Assembly: GCA_029641185.1 (NCBI GenBank)
Contig: JAPWGK010000011.1
Location: 558,001 to 622,000, forward strand
Direction of reading: 5' to 3'
From: Pseudofabraea citricarpa
Taxonomy: Eukaryota; Ascomycota; Leotiomycetes; Helotiales; Dermateaceae
Length of the DNA stretch: 64,000 nucleotides
The notes under the pieces: generated by a model
Database searches by the model: none
What the model was told of the DNA's origin: nothing
What the model saw: the letters and a program-made list of their open reading frames with translations, nothing else
Part shown: positions 35,622 through 47,735 of the stretch, in pieces
How positions within the stretch are numbered: position 1 is the stretch's first letter
How the letters are laid out: every line of letters begins with the position of its first letter
Translations under genes and position numbers: made by a program

Positions 35622-36110
35622 TTACGCTAATGGCTCTCTGCTATGTGCTGTGTGCTGTGTGCAAAGAGCGAGCGAAGGTGTGCATTCTACAACGCGTCGC
35701 AACCACGCGATGGCGACGGCGATCTCAACGCCCATGCTCAACCGCCATGCAGCCGGGGCTTGAGGTGCATATATGAAGAAGATGGGGAGAAAAGCAAAAT
35801 GTGACCGGACTCTGCAAAGAAAATTGACTTTGTGAGAAAGGTTGATATTCTCGAGACACGTTTTTGGTTTTTGTCTACACTTCATAAAGCCATGGCAGAC
35901 TAACAAGTTTTCCAATAAGTGAAGAATCCAAGTGGTTCCAAAAAGATTACGAGAATATACCTCTTCACCAAGCCCATCCAGAAGTTTGGAACGCAAGTCA
36001 AGGCCCACGGCTCGGGGAACAAGGGACAAAATGCGGGCAAATGGTCCTGCAGCAAAATACCATGCGGGCGGCAAGACGCACGACACCCAAAATAAGTTGA
36101 GACTCAGCAA
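35622..36110 (-). CDS. Possible small membrane protein, DUF4499/TMEM254-like, start unclear
   Basis: An open frame on the minus strand reads like a TMEM254 (DUF4499)-type protein: LPPAWYFAAGPFARILSLVP, then FGTTWILHLLENLL, then a third hydrophobic stretch. A 69-bp in-frame intron with GTGTAG and TTTGCAG borders (35880-35812) would join FMK to VRSHFAFLP. No ATG opens the frame: a stop lies just upstream, so either an upstream exon was missed or the gene is broken. The family match is from memory of the pattern and unsure. It sits in what would otherwise be the promoter of the chromodomain gene. Confidence 0.3.
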   Translation of the reverse strand: MLSLNLFWVSCVLPPAWYFAAGPFARILSLVPRAVGLDLRSKLLDGLGEEVYSRNLFGTTWILHLLENLLVCHGFMKCRQKPKTCLENINLSHKVNFLCRVRSHFAFLPIFFIYAPQAPAAWRLSMGVEIAVAIAWLRRVVECTPSLALCTQHTAHSREPLA

Positions 36111-36228
36111 ACATTTTCCCTATTTCTTTGATTTTATGTCCTTTCCGACTTGCTTTCTTCTGTTCGTTGACTCGTTTCGTACTTTTAGTTCTTTAGTTAT
36201 CTTTTGACAAATTCGCTTCACTTTTGTC

Positions 36229-37802
36229 ATGAAGTTCAATTCATTTTCAGGGTGTCGGACACATCCTGCACAAAGTGGTACTCACGATGGCTTAAAAGCA
36301 TCGCGTTTTCTCAATTACGGGAACCCCACGAAACTAGTTGAAGCGTCGAATGCACACGAATCTCGACATGATCACAAACAACTTATATCACCACCAACGA
36401 GTTCGCCCTCTGCCGATGCTCACATTCGAAAAGTCAGAACCACTGTCTTCGAAGTTTCTTCTAGGTCTCCATCACCATGCTTTTCAAGTTCAGCAAATTC
36501 TATGGCAATTGCTTCTGCTTTCAAGGAAGTCTTTGTCAAAAATGAACCATCATACGAGGGCGGACATAGTAGTACAAATAATATAGAGCAAGGAATAGTC
36601 AGTCAGGGAAGTTCTACAGAAATTCTAGCACATGTCAGAGTCGAATCTCCTGTTTCTCTAATTTCTACGCCTATTTCACACGTTCACGAGATAGATAGAG
36701 AATCAATGCAGCCAGCATCTTCCACACTTCCTAGTCTATCGCCAGGACCTAGCGGCCTACAGGGTTTTTCAACAAGGCTACTACACGAAGAAGCCCACGC
36801 GTCGGGCCAAAATCCTAACAACACGGGAGAAGTTTACCAGGTCAGTTTTTAAACAACTATATAACCTCGGAGACTGATTTCTTCAAGTTGCCCTCCAGAT
36901 CACTGCGTGCCAGAAGACGAATATCATATCGAGTGCCGAGAAGAGTTCAAAGTCGGCCCAGTCCTCGACCCCGCAACCCAATTTTGTTACCCGATGATGT
37001 GGTACTTGACTCAATCGAGACGGATGTCGAGCCACTATTTAATGAAGAGTATGAGGTGGAGCGGATTGTAGGTGGGGGCATACGGACTGATACTGGACAG
37101 ACTGTTTACATGGTCAAATGGGTCGGCTACGAAGAACTCACCATCGAGCCTGCAGAATGCTGCATCAATTGCCCAGAGAAGATTGCTGAATGGAAGGCGA
37201 TACCGCGAGCGAATGATTTGATAAAGCAACAGTTTATGGGAGAGGAAGTTCGGAAGAGGAGGGAAATTGCAGAGGGTGAGAGGCGAGACAGGAGAGTAGA
37301 GAGAATGAGGGATGAGAAGGGGAGGTTTGTTTCTCGAGAGAGACAAGGTGTTCTTGAGCAGGAAAAAAGACACCGTCAAGGTACTGAAATTGAAGACTCG
37401 GGTGCTGAGAGAGTGATGATCCAAAGTGGGCCACAACCAATACGACCTGGAGATGTGCCCGCGAACCATCAAAATACAACGACAACACATCTTCAAACTG
37501 CCATACAAGAAAGAGTTGTACCACAACGGCCAGAAATATTGACTAGTGATACACAACGGAGACCGGAGCCAATCCTTCCACCACCAAAACCGTCAATGAA
37601 CTCCAACCTCTCCCAATCCGCTCAGACTCAGAAGAGAGACCTGGCAACGCTCCTTCGGCAAGAAAAATATGCTCTCCAGCCAGCAGGAAGCAGGATAAAT
37701 CGGCTGCGGCAAGAATTCCTTGGCTGTGAAGATATCAATCCAAAGCGGGTACGGATAATTAGTGGAGATGGGATGAGGGTTGAGTGGGTTAACAGGTGGT
37801 GA
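36229..37802 (+). CDS. Chromodomain protein
   Basis: Two exons, 36229-36840 and 36888-37802; the 47-bp intron (GTCAGT...TCAAG) is phase 0, giving 508 aa. The first 200 residues are Ser/Pro-rich and disordered. The chromodomain is at about 257-310: EEYEVERIVGGG, VYMVKWVGYEE and then the helix CPEKIAEWKA. The aromatic-cage positions Tyr259, Trp282 and Tyr285 are all kept, so binding of a methylated lysine, as in HP1, is likely. The rest is basic and Arg/Glu rich, with a final ordered stretch near 470-508. A role in heterochromatin is inferred. No chromoshadow domain was seen. Confidence 0.83.
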
Positions 37803-38380
37803 GATTTTGGAAAAAGCAGGAGGCAGGGACAGGGCGTATTTATAGCCAGGTAGGAATGAAATAGCTCCTTGAAGTTTCATCAGAGGAAGACGGGGCTGAT
37901 CTCTCCTGTTCAGATCCTCACCAATATCCGCTGAATTACCAGATATTGTCTAATATTATATGTATATTGGGATGCAACACGTGATGTATCGCGTGGGTGT
38001 TAATTCTTCTCCTCGATCCCCCTTTCTTTACCCTCCCCATCTTCACCGGGTTTCGATCTCACTTACCATGCTATGATGCCATTGGATCTTCTAAGGGCTC
38101 TTCGAACAAAAGACGTTGCGTCTCGTCATTGACTTTAGCATTACCATCGGGAGATAAGTCTTCTAGAAAGAGTGAAACTCCGAAGGCTATAGATTTACAT
38201 TACACATATTCCTTCTTAGAAATATAGTTACGAAGGGAATTTGTCGGCACACTTAGAAGCTCTGAATTAAAGGCTGCGTCAGCCTGTGTGAGTGGCTGGA
38301 GCGTCAGGATGGCTTGGATTTCTCTCGTTGTCTTTCAATCTACCTTGTGTAATCAAACAATGTCAAATCGCTTATAGTAC
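37803..38380. other. Convergent intergenic region
   Basis: 578 bp between the stop of the chromodomain gene and the stop of F-box-like B. No coding signal or repeat recognised. Confidence 0.35.
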
Positions 38381-40567
38381 CTAGGCCCTGTCATGTATGA
38401 TTGTGCCACTAGATTGCTGGCGCCACTCAACGTTTTTTGAAATCCTTCGAAGGTTTCCTTCCCAAGGTACAATACGATCAGAAAACCCTGAGAACCACCA
38501 AGCGATATGCTAAATTAAAATTAGCGTGGGTGATACATTGAGTGTGGACTGCCTCACTTCTCCTACTTTGAAGCTGTAACCGTCAGAGCCATTGATCACG
38601 TCGATACCGTCTTTCAAAACACAGATTCCTGTCACTATGTTATGGCCACCAGAGCTCTTTGTGCTAAAACAAATGCCACTAATACTCTCTTTAGAACTCT
38701 CATAGATAAAACCACGAGAATGTGATGAATCCCATTGTCCGAGCACTATCGGTGGTTTGTCGAAGTAATATAGCAGGACGCCCATACAGCGATCTTTGAT
38801 CTGGCACATTTCAATTCGGTCTATCCCATCCAAGTATGCATGAGATACAAAGAGACCGGCGTCTGGGCCTGCAATGGGAGGAAAATTGCTATCGTGATAC
38901 TGAGGTAATAGAGGTCTGGCGCTTTGCATAGAACCACCGCTAGTAATACCGAGCCTCGTAATTAGACTTGAGGCTTCATAATAAAATCCGTTAATGTGGC
39001 CCTCGCTTTTCAAGCGAATCCACTTGTACTTATTCTTGTGAATGTGACGTGGCAGAATAAATGACCCAAAAGAATACATGCGCTCGTGTGTCGTTTGAAT
39101 CTGTCAAGAGGTCAGCTAGCACTGTTATTAGGCGTGTACATCACAAACCACTAACGATGGCCGGGCCATCATGGCGAACGGCGAGGAGGTGATACGAAGC
39201 CAGACATATGCTATACGCTCATCAGTGCTGAGTGGGAAATACCGTGCACTGCCATTGCGGTATCCTGTCAACATTGATATGTTGGTGAAATGAGCCTCTA
39301 GCCCACTGACCCCGTTTCCAGATACAAATACCGTAATGCCTTTGATGTACTCGTTTTTGTTATACAACGAGAGATATCTGAAGAGTCGAATAGAAGCGGA
39401 CGAGCCTCGTTTATTTATATCTCGGTCAAAGTCAAATAAGGTAGCATTCGGGTCACTTAATAAGCTGGGTACGGCGATTTGATCCCACAGTATCTGAGTT
39501 GTAGACGGGCTGGAGCTCAAAACAGGTTTGAAACATAGTGACTTCGGTAGATTAGTTCGCATGTTTGTAAAAGATGATTAGCATGAACTCACATGTGATG
39601 TGAATCGAATAGTAGAATCTGCTGCTTGAACCCTTCCATACCAAGCTTGACCGCTAGTTTTTGGTATCTTGCCAATCCAGGCTGACTCCCAATCATGACC
39701 AAGTAGCTTAATTGCATGAATACCATATAGGTCTGTAATGTAACAGAGTTCCTTCGCAGTAGTATAACCGCTGCTGCCTTCAGGTTGTCTCTCAAAAAAA
39801 GATCGGATATAATCTATACCGAATATACGAATGGGTTCGGCGTGCAGGTGTGAGGACAACGTCACTTCCTGACAAGTCGGCAGGATCAGACAATCCGCAA
39901 GTCGTGCTGTTTCTCCAGCCACGATGACGAAAGAGCGCTCAGCCGTCAAGCCGACCTGTTCCCAGATGCGGCATCTAAGCTCATTTGGTAACTTTGACAT
40001 TATAAGCGGCTCAATCTTATGCAAAGATCTCTTATCAACTAGCTCGGCGAGCATATATGAGCTGAACAAAGATGGAGGTTTAAGTATGCCTAAATGAGAT
40101 TGGGATAGAGAAATGAGCGTGAGTGAATGCACGAGATTGTAAAGGATTTTGGAGAGAGGAGCGTCTTTTCCAAGCTGCCATTTGAAAACCCAAAAGCAAT
40201 GGTCGTGAAAACAAAATGCTGTCTGTTTAACTGGGTGTTGAAACTTGCCACGGCGAATACGGATGCCTTTGATGTTAGATAGACCGAGCAATGCAATATC
40301 AACTTCATCACTCATGTCAGGGAGTGTTGCGCATTCGGTAAGGACGACAGCATTCGCGCCCACTTTACTACTTATGTCTAGACGAAGGACTATCGACTGC
40401 ATTAGCATATATGTTCAAGATGTTACAAATGGTTATTTACCGGCACGAAAGTTAGATTGCCAGGTATTTTGGTTGTCATCTTGAACAAATTTCTTTTCCG
40501 GAAATTCCCCCCAGCATAATCCACAACATCTGGTGCTAAAGAAGCTAGATTCTTCTAGTAATCGCAT
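38381..40567 (-). CDS. F-box-like protein B, paralogue of A
   Basis: Five exons: 40567-40441, 40389-39593, 39541-39149 (or 39152), 39100-38558 and 38509-38381, about 662 aa. Exon number and intron positions match F-box-like A. Shared marks include CGLC near the N-terminus, FCFHDHC, the F-box-like MSKLPNELRCRIWEQVG, FGIDYIRS, FTNISMLTG, FYYEASS and the last-exon block HIAWWFSGFSDRIVPWEG. The proteins are clearly related but strongly diverged, so the duplication is old. Intron 1 has a normal GT donor here, in contrast to the GC donor of A. Function is as uncertain as for A: possibly substrate recognition in an SCF complex. Confidence 0.8.
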
Positions 40568-42131
40568 GATGTGACCACAATAAAGGTTTATCTGACGATA
40601 TACAAGAAATGGGCAATGGTGTTGGTAAAGCAAAGGATGAGGTAGACTAAAAATGTTCTAGATGTAAGCACGTCCGTCAACGCCGGGGAAATGATCTTCC
40701 TTTACAGCCAATGAGTACAGCGGATCTGAGAAGAGACAAAATCTAGCCAATAAGGATGCTTAGGAATAGAGGGAATTATAAGATAACTAGCGTTTAAGCA
40801 TGCATATGCCGGGAGCTGACTGGATACTATATAGCGGGAGCTAATTGCTAACGTAGTCTTACGTGAGTAGCCAGGGAGCCAGGGAGCCGGAGGATATAAC
40901 AATACACGTGACCCGGTAGAATATTCTTCCGGTCCGCTCCTGAAAACCGAAGTTATACTTTTTCAACTTTTTTTCGAGGGGGTATTTATTCGGATATCAA
41001 ATATCTTTATAACGAATAACACCGCAAAATTAAGACTTATACTATTCGAATCCTTATAAAAAGCTAATGAAATAGTGCCATGGAAAAATGAGGCGTTTGG
41101 TGAGGAAATATTCAGATGGCTCTTTAGGCATAGAGCGTTATGTCATGTTATAGCTGTTCGGTGCAGGCAGTATCGTGCTCGGTTCATTATCTGCGTTCGT
41201 GTCTATCTGCCAGTTGTGTCATTCAAGATGGAATGAGAGTAGATAAGATAAGATGAGATGGGCAAAAGAGAAGAAAGAAATAGTCGCCAGTATTCGTCTT
41301 AGTTATTTATTTTTGTTCCCGTCCCATCAAAAAGCCGTTCTTGATATCAGGTAGAGAAGTCAGATTAAAGTTGAAAGCACTCTCATGAACTCGAAATGAA
41401 AATGAAGAGGAGAGAGAAGACAGACAAAGATATATATATAGAAAAGAAATAGGATATAAGTAGATACGTAAAGATACCTTGTTTTCCTCTTCTATTCTCT
41501 CTGTGTCGCGTTATGTGTAAAGTGTACTAAAGGGCTGTAAATTAGGTAGGTAGGTATGTTTTAAAAAAGAAAAAAGGTATCAATTCTCCATTCTTCTCTC
41601 TTCTCTTTTCTTCTCCTCGTCCAATCCATCTCTTTTCCGCTTCCCTCTTCTCTTCTTTTCTTTTCTTTTCTCTCAAGCTAAGTCCCGAATCCCAGATCCA
41701 AGAACGACAGAGCCCATATGGTGTGATTGACATCGAGAGAGGTGAAAGACAAAGAACAAGAACAAGAACAAGACGGAAAGAGAGACAGGCAAGCAAGAGA
41801 CGCAGGGCGAAAAAAAAAAGTTATCCGTTCCACACACATACATATATGTTACAAACAACTCTTTTAAGATTTCTTCTCTCTTCTCTTCTTCTTCTCTCTT
41901 GCTCCCACTGTCTAACAACCCTCGTCACTCCCACTCCCACATCCAACCACAACAACCCGTGTAAAAAAGAAAAACCGCACATAAAATTAATCAACCACAT
42001 TTGGACGCGATATCAAAAAAAGTAAAAGAGAGCCGTGATGCATATCCATCTAACCACTTTCCCCCATCCTCAAATAAATAAAAAAGAACTCCAGCCAGCC
42101 GGAAAACGTAGAACGAGAACGACGGAACCGC
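40568..42131. other. 1.6-kb gene-free interval
   Basis: AT-rich, with polypurine/polypyrimidine tracts near 41570-41680 and 41720-41900, probably the long 3' untranslated region of the Asn/Ala-rich gene. No coding exon recognised. Confidence 0.4.
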
Positions 42132-43377
42132 TTATTGGCCGCCGCGTCCTCCACCGAATCCACCACCACGTCCACCGCCGAATGCTTGGTTTCCACCACC
42201 GAATTGGTTTCCGCCATTGGCTCCAGCGTTGGCTCCGGCATTGGCGTTTTGTCCAGCGTTAGCGTTCTGTCCAGCGTTGGCATTCTGTCCGGCGTTGGCG
42301 TTCGCATTTCCAGCGTTGGCGTTGGCATTATTAGCGTTTCCGGCGTTTGCATTTGCGTTGTTGCCAGCGTTTGCGTTTGCATTGTTGCCAGCGTTAGCAT
42401 TGGCATTGTTACCAGCATTAGCATTGGCATTGTTTCCACCGTTACCGGCTCCAACGGTGAACTTTTGGCAATCGTCTTGGGCTCCACGTTGAGCGACGGG
42501 CATGAGTACAGGTTGATGGTTGGAGGAAGAAGTCATGGTGCAAGCACGGTAGTTACCAGCGGGGAGACCACCAGTGACAGTTGCGGAGAGAAGACCCTTT
42601 CCATTTCCGGCATCGTTGACACCCTTGAAGAAGACGAATTGCTTTGGGTCCGGGGGAGTAGTGGGGTCGAGGCTGTTTCCGAGATCCTGAACGGTGAAAT
42701 GAGTGTGGCCAACGACCTTGCCGGAACCATCAAGATCTTGAGGAGCAGCGTAGTAGGTGACGTCGGCAGCAGTGAAAGAACCAGCAGCAAGACCTTGTGT
42801 CTGTACCTCGAGATCGAATGTGGTATCGGCCTTGAGATCCTCACCCATCTTTGGGTTGGTGATCACACCGGAAATCATGTTGTTTGTCGATGGGATCTTG
42901 CCCATGACTAGGACAGTTAGCTGCTTGAATATTCCCCTCGCTCCATTGGATACGTACCAATACCGTTACATGATCCACCCTGAACTTGGATACCGTTGGT
43001 CAATGTCTCTCCGGTACAGAAGTTGATGAAGTTGGCAGCGTCACTGAGCTTGTCAGTAAATTGAAGATCGAACCCATCCAGCATACTCACGTTGCTGATG
43101 CAGCTTCTCCATCGGTTGGTGCTCCATCACTGTTCGATCCCTTCTGAACGTTGGCTGCCAATAGGGTGAGACCGCCGTTGTTTCCTCCCGCGTTGTTATT
43201 ATTTCCGGCATTGGCGTTGTTGCCTGCATTGGCATTGTTTCCCGCGTTGGCGTTCCCGCCCTTGTTGTTGTTGTTCTGGCGTCTGGCCAAATCGATAGGC
43301 GATCTCCCTCTGATCGAAGCGCCCTCCACCACACTCGCGACGCCGAGAAGAACCGTCAAGATTGTTTTCGATAACAT
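42132..43377 (-). CDS. Secreted protein with Asn/Ala-rich low-complexity regions
   Basis: Three exons: 43377-43091, 43043-42958 and 42907-42132 (introns 47 and 50 bp), 382 aa. A signal peptide (MLSKTILTVLLGVASVVEG) and an ARR processing site start the protein. A short NANAGN repeat follows, then a conserved ectodomain with FINFCTGETLTNG, GSCNGIVMGKIP, GHTHFTVQDLG and ASSNHQP-like LPAGNYRACTMTSSSNHQP. The C-terminus is a long ANANAGNN/GQNANAG repeat ending in GGGRGG. The ectodomain matches a widespread family of secreted fungal proteins often misnamed ribosomal protein S17 in databases. The function is unknown; surface or spore localisation is inferred from the repeat and signal. A 258-codon antisense ORF (42135-42911) comes from the same repetitive codons. 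Confidence 0.85.
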
Positions 43378-45357
43378 GATGATGTGATATGTGTGTTGTT
43401 GTAAAACTCGTAACTCTGATTTCCTCCCCAAATATCAAACGTAGGTGATTGTTAGGTAATGAATTGTAAATGCGCTCAGCACGGGAAGATGACCAGCAAC
43501 GATTAGAATAGAAATGGGAAAAAGAACGGCTTCAGACAAAGCTGGAAATGTTTTTGAAGAATGAATAGAAGAGAAGAGAGAATGCGACACCAGGTGAGGA
43601 GAAGAGGAGTTTTTGGGGAAAAGAAGATTATGGATCTCCTTTAGTAACAGCCAAGAAGCTTATATGGCCCCTTCCCCTTAGCAGAGCCGAATGTGACATG
43701 TTGACTTTGACATGGCCAAAGAGTTAGGATGACAGGATGAAGAAGCTATCCGGTGTGTCAATCCTGCTAACACCGGGGCAATGCTACCTTGTTCCAACCT
43801 TGTTCAGACCAGAGGGGCATGGGGGTGGCAGATGCCAAGTTGTTGGCATTGCTTCATGTGTCGCTTCAGACGGTTTCGTCCCAAGAGCTTGATGAGCCTC
43901 CGTCCAATTCACCGTCTGAGAAATATTGGCATGCGACCGTGGGGGGGCTCATTGGCTGGAGCGGACCCCCGTCGACGGGCGGGCCAGGGTAGTTAAGCTT
44001 CTTTATAACCCTACCGGGGCCTGCGGGCTTGCTGAAGCTGCTTTGTATCATCGACTCGGCAACCGGTGCTTCCCTGTCGATATGTCGACACAGAATGCGA
44101 TGTCGTTTCCTGAATCGAGAGCGATCAAGACGACCAAGAAAATAAGGAAATGAAGGCGGGCGGTAAATCCGTCTTGGGAGGCGTCTGAGAGCTGGTCCCA
44201 ACACCGGTCAGCGATTGGGCCGACTGTCGCAGCATCAATGCCTTTTCTGTACAAGATCATCAGCACAATAAAATACCGTGGACCCGGAGGCTGAGGCTGA
44301 GGATGCGTAGAGGGTGTTGGTGTTGCTGAGCAGGCGCCATCCATCGTGTCTCCTCTCGCTCGCACAACAGAACGGATTCATATGATTCAATGCTGCACAG
44401 TGCGAGGGCGTCTATACGAGGACGTCCATCTGAAGCAGCCGCCGGGCGCGTGTGTTTCTCGTCGTGAGGTAGATGGGGGGTGAGGGCGGAGAGGATAGGA
44501 TGATGGATGGATGGGAACGAAACAGGTTCAGTGTGTTCTCGGTTCGCCGTTTGGACGGTCCAGGAACAGAGATCGTGGTGATCTTGGCAGATCTTGGCAG
44601 GGCCAGCGTGAAACGACGACCTGGACCCCGCCACCGCAATCTTGTCTCATCTTGCCCAGCGATGTTGTGTTGTGTACTGGAATAATAATCCAGCAGAGTA
44701 TGGTAATGTACGGGGTTGTACAGGTATGGGTACAGGTACAGATGCAGTACTGTACTGTCCTGTACTGTCCTGTACACCAACAGACAGACGTACAATCAGA
44801 CAGACAGCATGGCCCCCAACCTGCAGCCTTCCATTCCGTCGCTGCTCCGAGAGAGGGATCATCCATCACTGTTCCATTCTTCTAGGGCAGAAACGAGCTG
44901 TGTCGTTGATTCAGACTTTGAACTCCTGGTCACTGGTCAGGCTGACTTGCATTGCGCTGCGCATAACATCGCCTGGCCGGGGGTCGAAATTGGCTTTTCC
45001 ACTCACGTCGCCGACCAGCTGTGCACTGTGTATGTTTCGCGACCTTCGTCTCGTCCATCATCGAACGAAAGAAATGCTCTCGGTCCGTGTCAATGACGCT
45101 GGGGCATAACCGCTCCCAAGTTCCTTCCATCTTTCGGATGATGGCTCTCTGCTTGATGCAAGCTTGGACGCATGTCAAGGCACGGTTGATCGAGGGTCAT
45201 AGTTGTCCTACCATCCAGTGATCGCTCACCGGTTGACCAGTTATCCCCCCCAGCAATCAATGCGGTGCTTTCGATGCCGAGACGATCGAACTGAGAAGGA
45301 TCATTATAGTATGATGCCACCGCCGACCTGGGGAATCAATCTGCATGGAGTGTCAGG

Positions 45358-45400
<43 letters not shown>

Positions 45401-45743
45401 TATCTGTCTTGAGGCCAGATGATTAAGGCGACCTCGCACACCTCACACCCATCACCGATCAAGTCCCCGTAGACTCCCGAACGGCGAGTCAAAGACAAGG
45501 CGAAACGATGTGCGGCCTTGGAAATCTTGGTGGATAAGCTTGCTCAAGCTTTTGCTGCTACGGAAAATTAACCCAAGACTCTTGTTTTCTTGGGCTTGCT
45601 GCGAGCTAACTCATGACAGCCAGCTGTCAGTGGCATAATACGCACCGTGTACCTGCAACGGGGAACATTAAATGGGACCTGGGAACTCTATTCATTCTTT
45701 CTGAAATCTGTTTGACGTCGGGACCATCCTTCGTAGCTTTCTT
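43378..45743. other. 2.4-kb gene-free interval
   Basis: The promoter of the Asn/Ala-rich gene is at the left. GC-richer sequence with several overlapping ORFs in all frames (43780-45320), none protein-like. A TG microsatellite lies near the right end. Confidence 0.4.
45359..45398 (+). repeat. (TG)20 microsatellite
   Basis: Forty bases of uninterrupted TG dinucleotide, about 350 bp downstream of the 2EXR gene ending at 45744. Confidence 0.95.
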
Positions 45744-46562
45744 TCATATCCCCCAACCTTGATCTGCCTTGGGCGGGTCGAAAACTCGACTCCATGAGAG
45801 ATCCCAATCATATGAGCTGGTGATACCGAGGTAGTCAAGCTGCATCCCGTCAAACTCTACCTTTTTCGACTCTTCATCGTTGGCGGACCGAATCATCAGT
45901 ACTTCACCAAGCCCAGCTAGATAGCCGTTCTCGTCATGCCAGTCACGATGATGAAAAATATCCACCGAACATCCTTTCCATGGTGAAGCCATGTCATTAT
46001 CTGATTCTCCTTCCTTGCCAAATTCGGGTATGATATTGTATGATATCCAGTCATCCTCGACACGCGGTATGCGGATGAATAGAGAATCGGATACAGGGTT
46101 CAAGTATATGGCTCGGGTACCTTCGTACTCTCCCTCAAAGCAAGTCTTGTACCACTTCAAGGCTTCCTTTCGCGATTCTCTACACGCATGAAGAATACCA
46201 GGAGTAGCCGTCACCAAGCGGAACGTGTACGAAAGGCCGTCATCAATGCCGATCTCGTTCTTGAGTGCGTATTGGCGCCACCTGGATGTGCCCTCCAGTT
46301 CAGCATCGAGCTCTTCCTTCAGAAGATCCCATTCTCCATGTCTCAAGACTTCTTCTCTCAATGAATGATTGGGAAAGTCCTTGAATCTTTTTTCGACTAT
46401 CTGGACAACGACTTGTTTCTTCTGGTGGGCGGCCAGCTTCCAGATCATGTCACGGCTATGGAAATCTTAGTTGTGATTTGATATCATATGTTGGAGTGGC
46501 ACTTACACTTCTAGTGGTAGCTTTGGAAAGTGCTCAAACTTTGTGAGTTTCTCGTCTGCCAT
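45744..46562 (-). CDS. 2EXR domain protein
   Basis: Two exons, 46562-46507 and 46455-45744; a 51-bp intron splits a Val codon, 255 aa. The N-terminus FEHFPKLPLEVRDMIWKLA is the hallmark of the fungal 2EXR family (Leu-Pro-x-Glu-x-R-x-x-I/V-W). The family tail motif ILHACRESRKEALKWYKTCF and the YLNPVSDSLFIR strand follow. These proteins are abundant in ascomycetes and their function is unknown. The next gene at 47736 belongs to the same family and has an intron at the same point, so they form a tandem pair on one strand. Confidence 0.87.
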
Positions 46563-47735
46563 ATTGGAAGATGTGCAAAGCAGAATGAAGCCCAGGCTTT
46601 TAGCAATATGCCGTGGGCAATTAACGTGAATTGGTGTCAGATTCAAGAGCTAGAGCGGCAGTTGCTACCTGCCGTAGTCCAGCTCAGAAGTTCTTGATCG
46701 TATGCCACTTGTGCAGTTGTCAGAAGCAGCAGCTGTAACTTGAGAGCCGAAGAGTTGCGTAGATGAGAATCCGACTGGGTCGAGAAGACGAACCGTGTAG
46801 AAGATAGAATCTCTAGCTTTGCTCTTGGTTTCCGCCGCGGAGTGAATTGGTCGTTCTGGGGATGATGACGAACGTACGCGTAGTGGTGCTGAGTATGAGG
46901 AATCCTCGCTCTGGGTTAGATGGTGATCAGAGGCCCTCAGGCGCAAGGTATGGCATTTGGCATGGGTTGTGGTGTGGAAGGAGATTTGTTTTTCGCGCGC
47001 AAGGTTCGATATGAAAACAAAAGTTGGTCCTTGATTCACTAATTGACTTAGATAGCGCTATCATTCTCGTTCCTTCCTCAAAGTTTGCAATGGTCACGTG
47101 GTGGACTTGTCGAGTCAATAGCTGCCCACGACTATTATTGTTGCCTTTAATACCTACCGAGCCAGGCGAAAAGTCAACGTAACTGAGTAATTGCACTTTC
47201 GGTCTAACATAGCTATGACATACTCTTTTCTAGCTTCTATTCGGTCTTATGCGTATCATCTGCACATCTCGGAGTTTAGAGGCAGCACAAGACTCCAGTT
47301 CACAAGAGATACACCTTTACAACGGTCTCGAGTATCCCGAAAGCCTTGAACAAAAAGCTTGGAGTCGGTCGCTTACTTGGCATGGACATCAGTTCGTGTA
47401 TTTAGCCTTTTGCTCGCTACTGGCTCGGTGACAAAGTCTCGTGTTTCACGTCGTTATAATTAACTCTTGATTCACTCGAGCCCGAAGATTAAGAATGTCA
47501 CTATCCGCAGAGCAGCCGGCTAGTTCTTGCGTCTTTCCTTGGGCTTTGCAGAGAAAAGAAGAAAAGGGTAAAGTGACAAGAACGATCACCAAACGGGCGA
47601 CTTCTTAGGTGAAGCACAAGCATTTCCGCAGTCTGAAGTTCTTCTCCCATCACGACAAGAGACGAACCGCAGTCTGAACACTTGATCCTGCCGACAAGTG
47701 ACAGCTCTGGTCTGATCTCTGCACCCGCGAGCGAG
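46563..47735. promoter_or_regulatory. Intergenic region between the 2EXR genes
   Basis: 1.2 kb that should hold the promoter of the left 2EXR gene and the 3' end of the right one. No element recognised. Confidence 0.35.

Noticed and set aside
42135..42911. 258-codon antisense ORF opposite the Asn/Ala-rich gene
   Set aside because: It is a mirror of the repeated Ala/Asn codons. The sense gene has a signal peptide, introns and a known family; the antisense product is low-complexity Val/Ser.
43780..45320. Overlapping ORFs in several frames
   Set aside because: GC-richer intergenic DNA gives long open frames by chance; none shows a domain, signal peptide or plausible splice partners.
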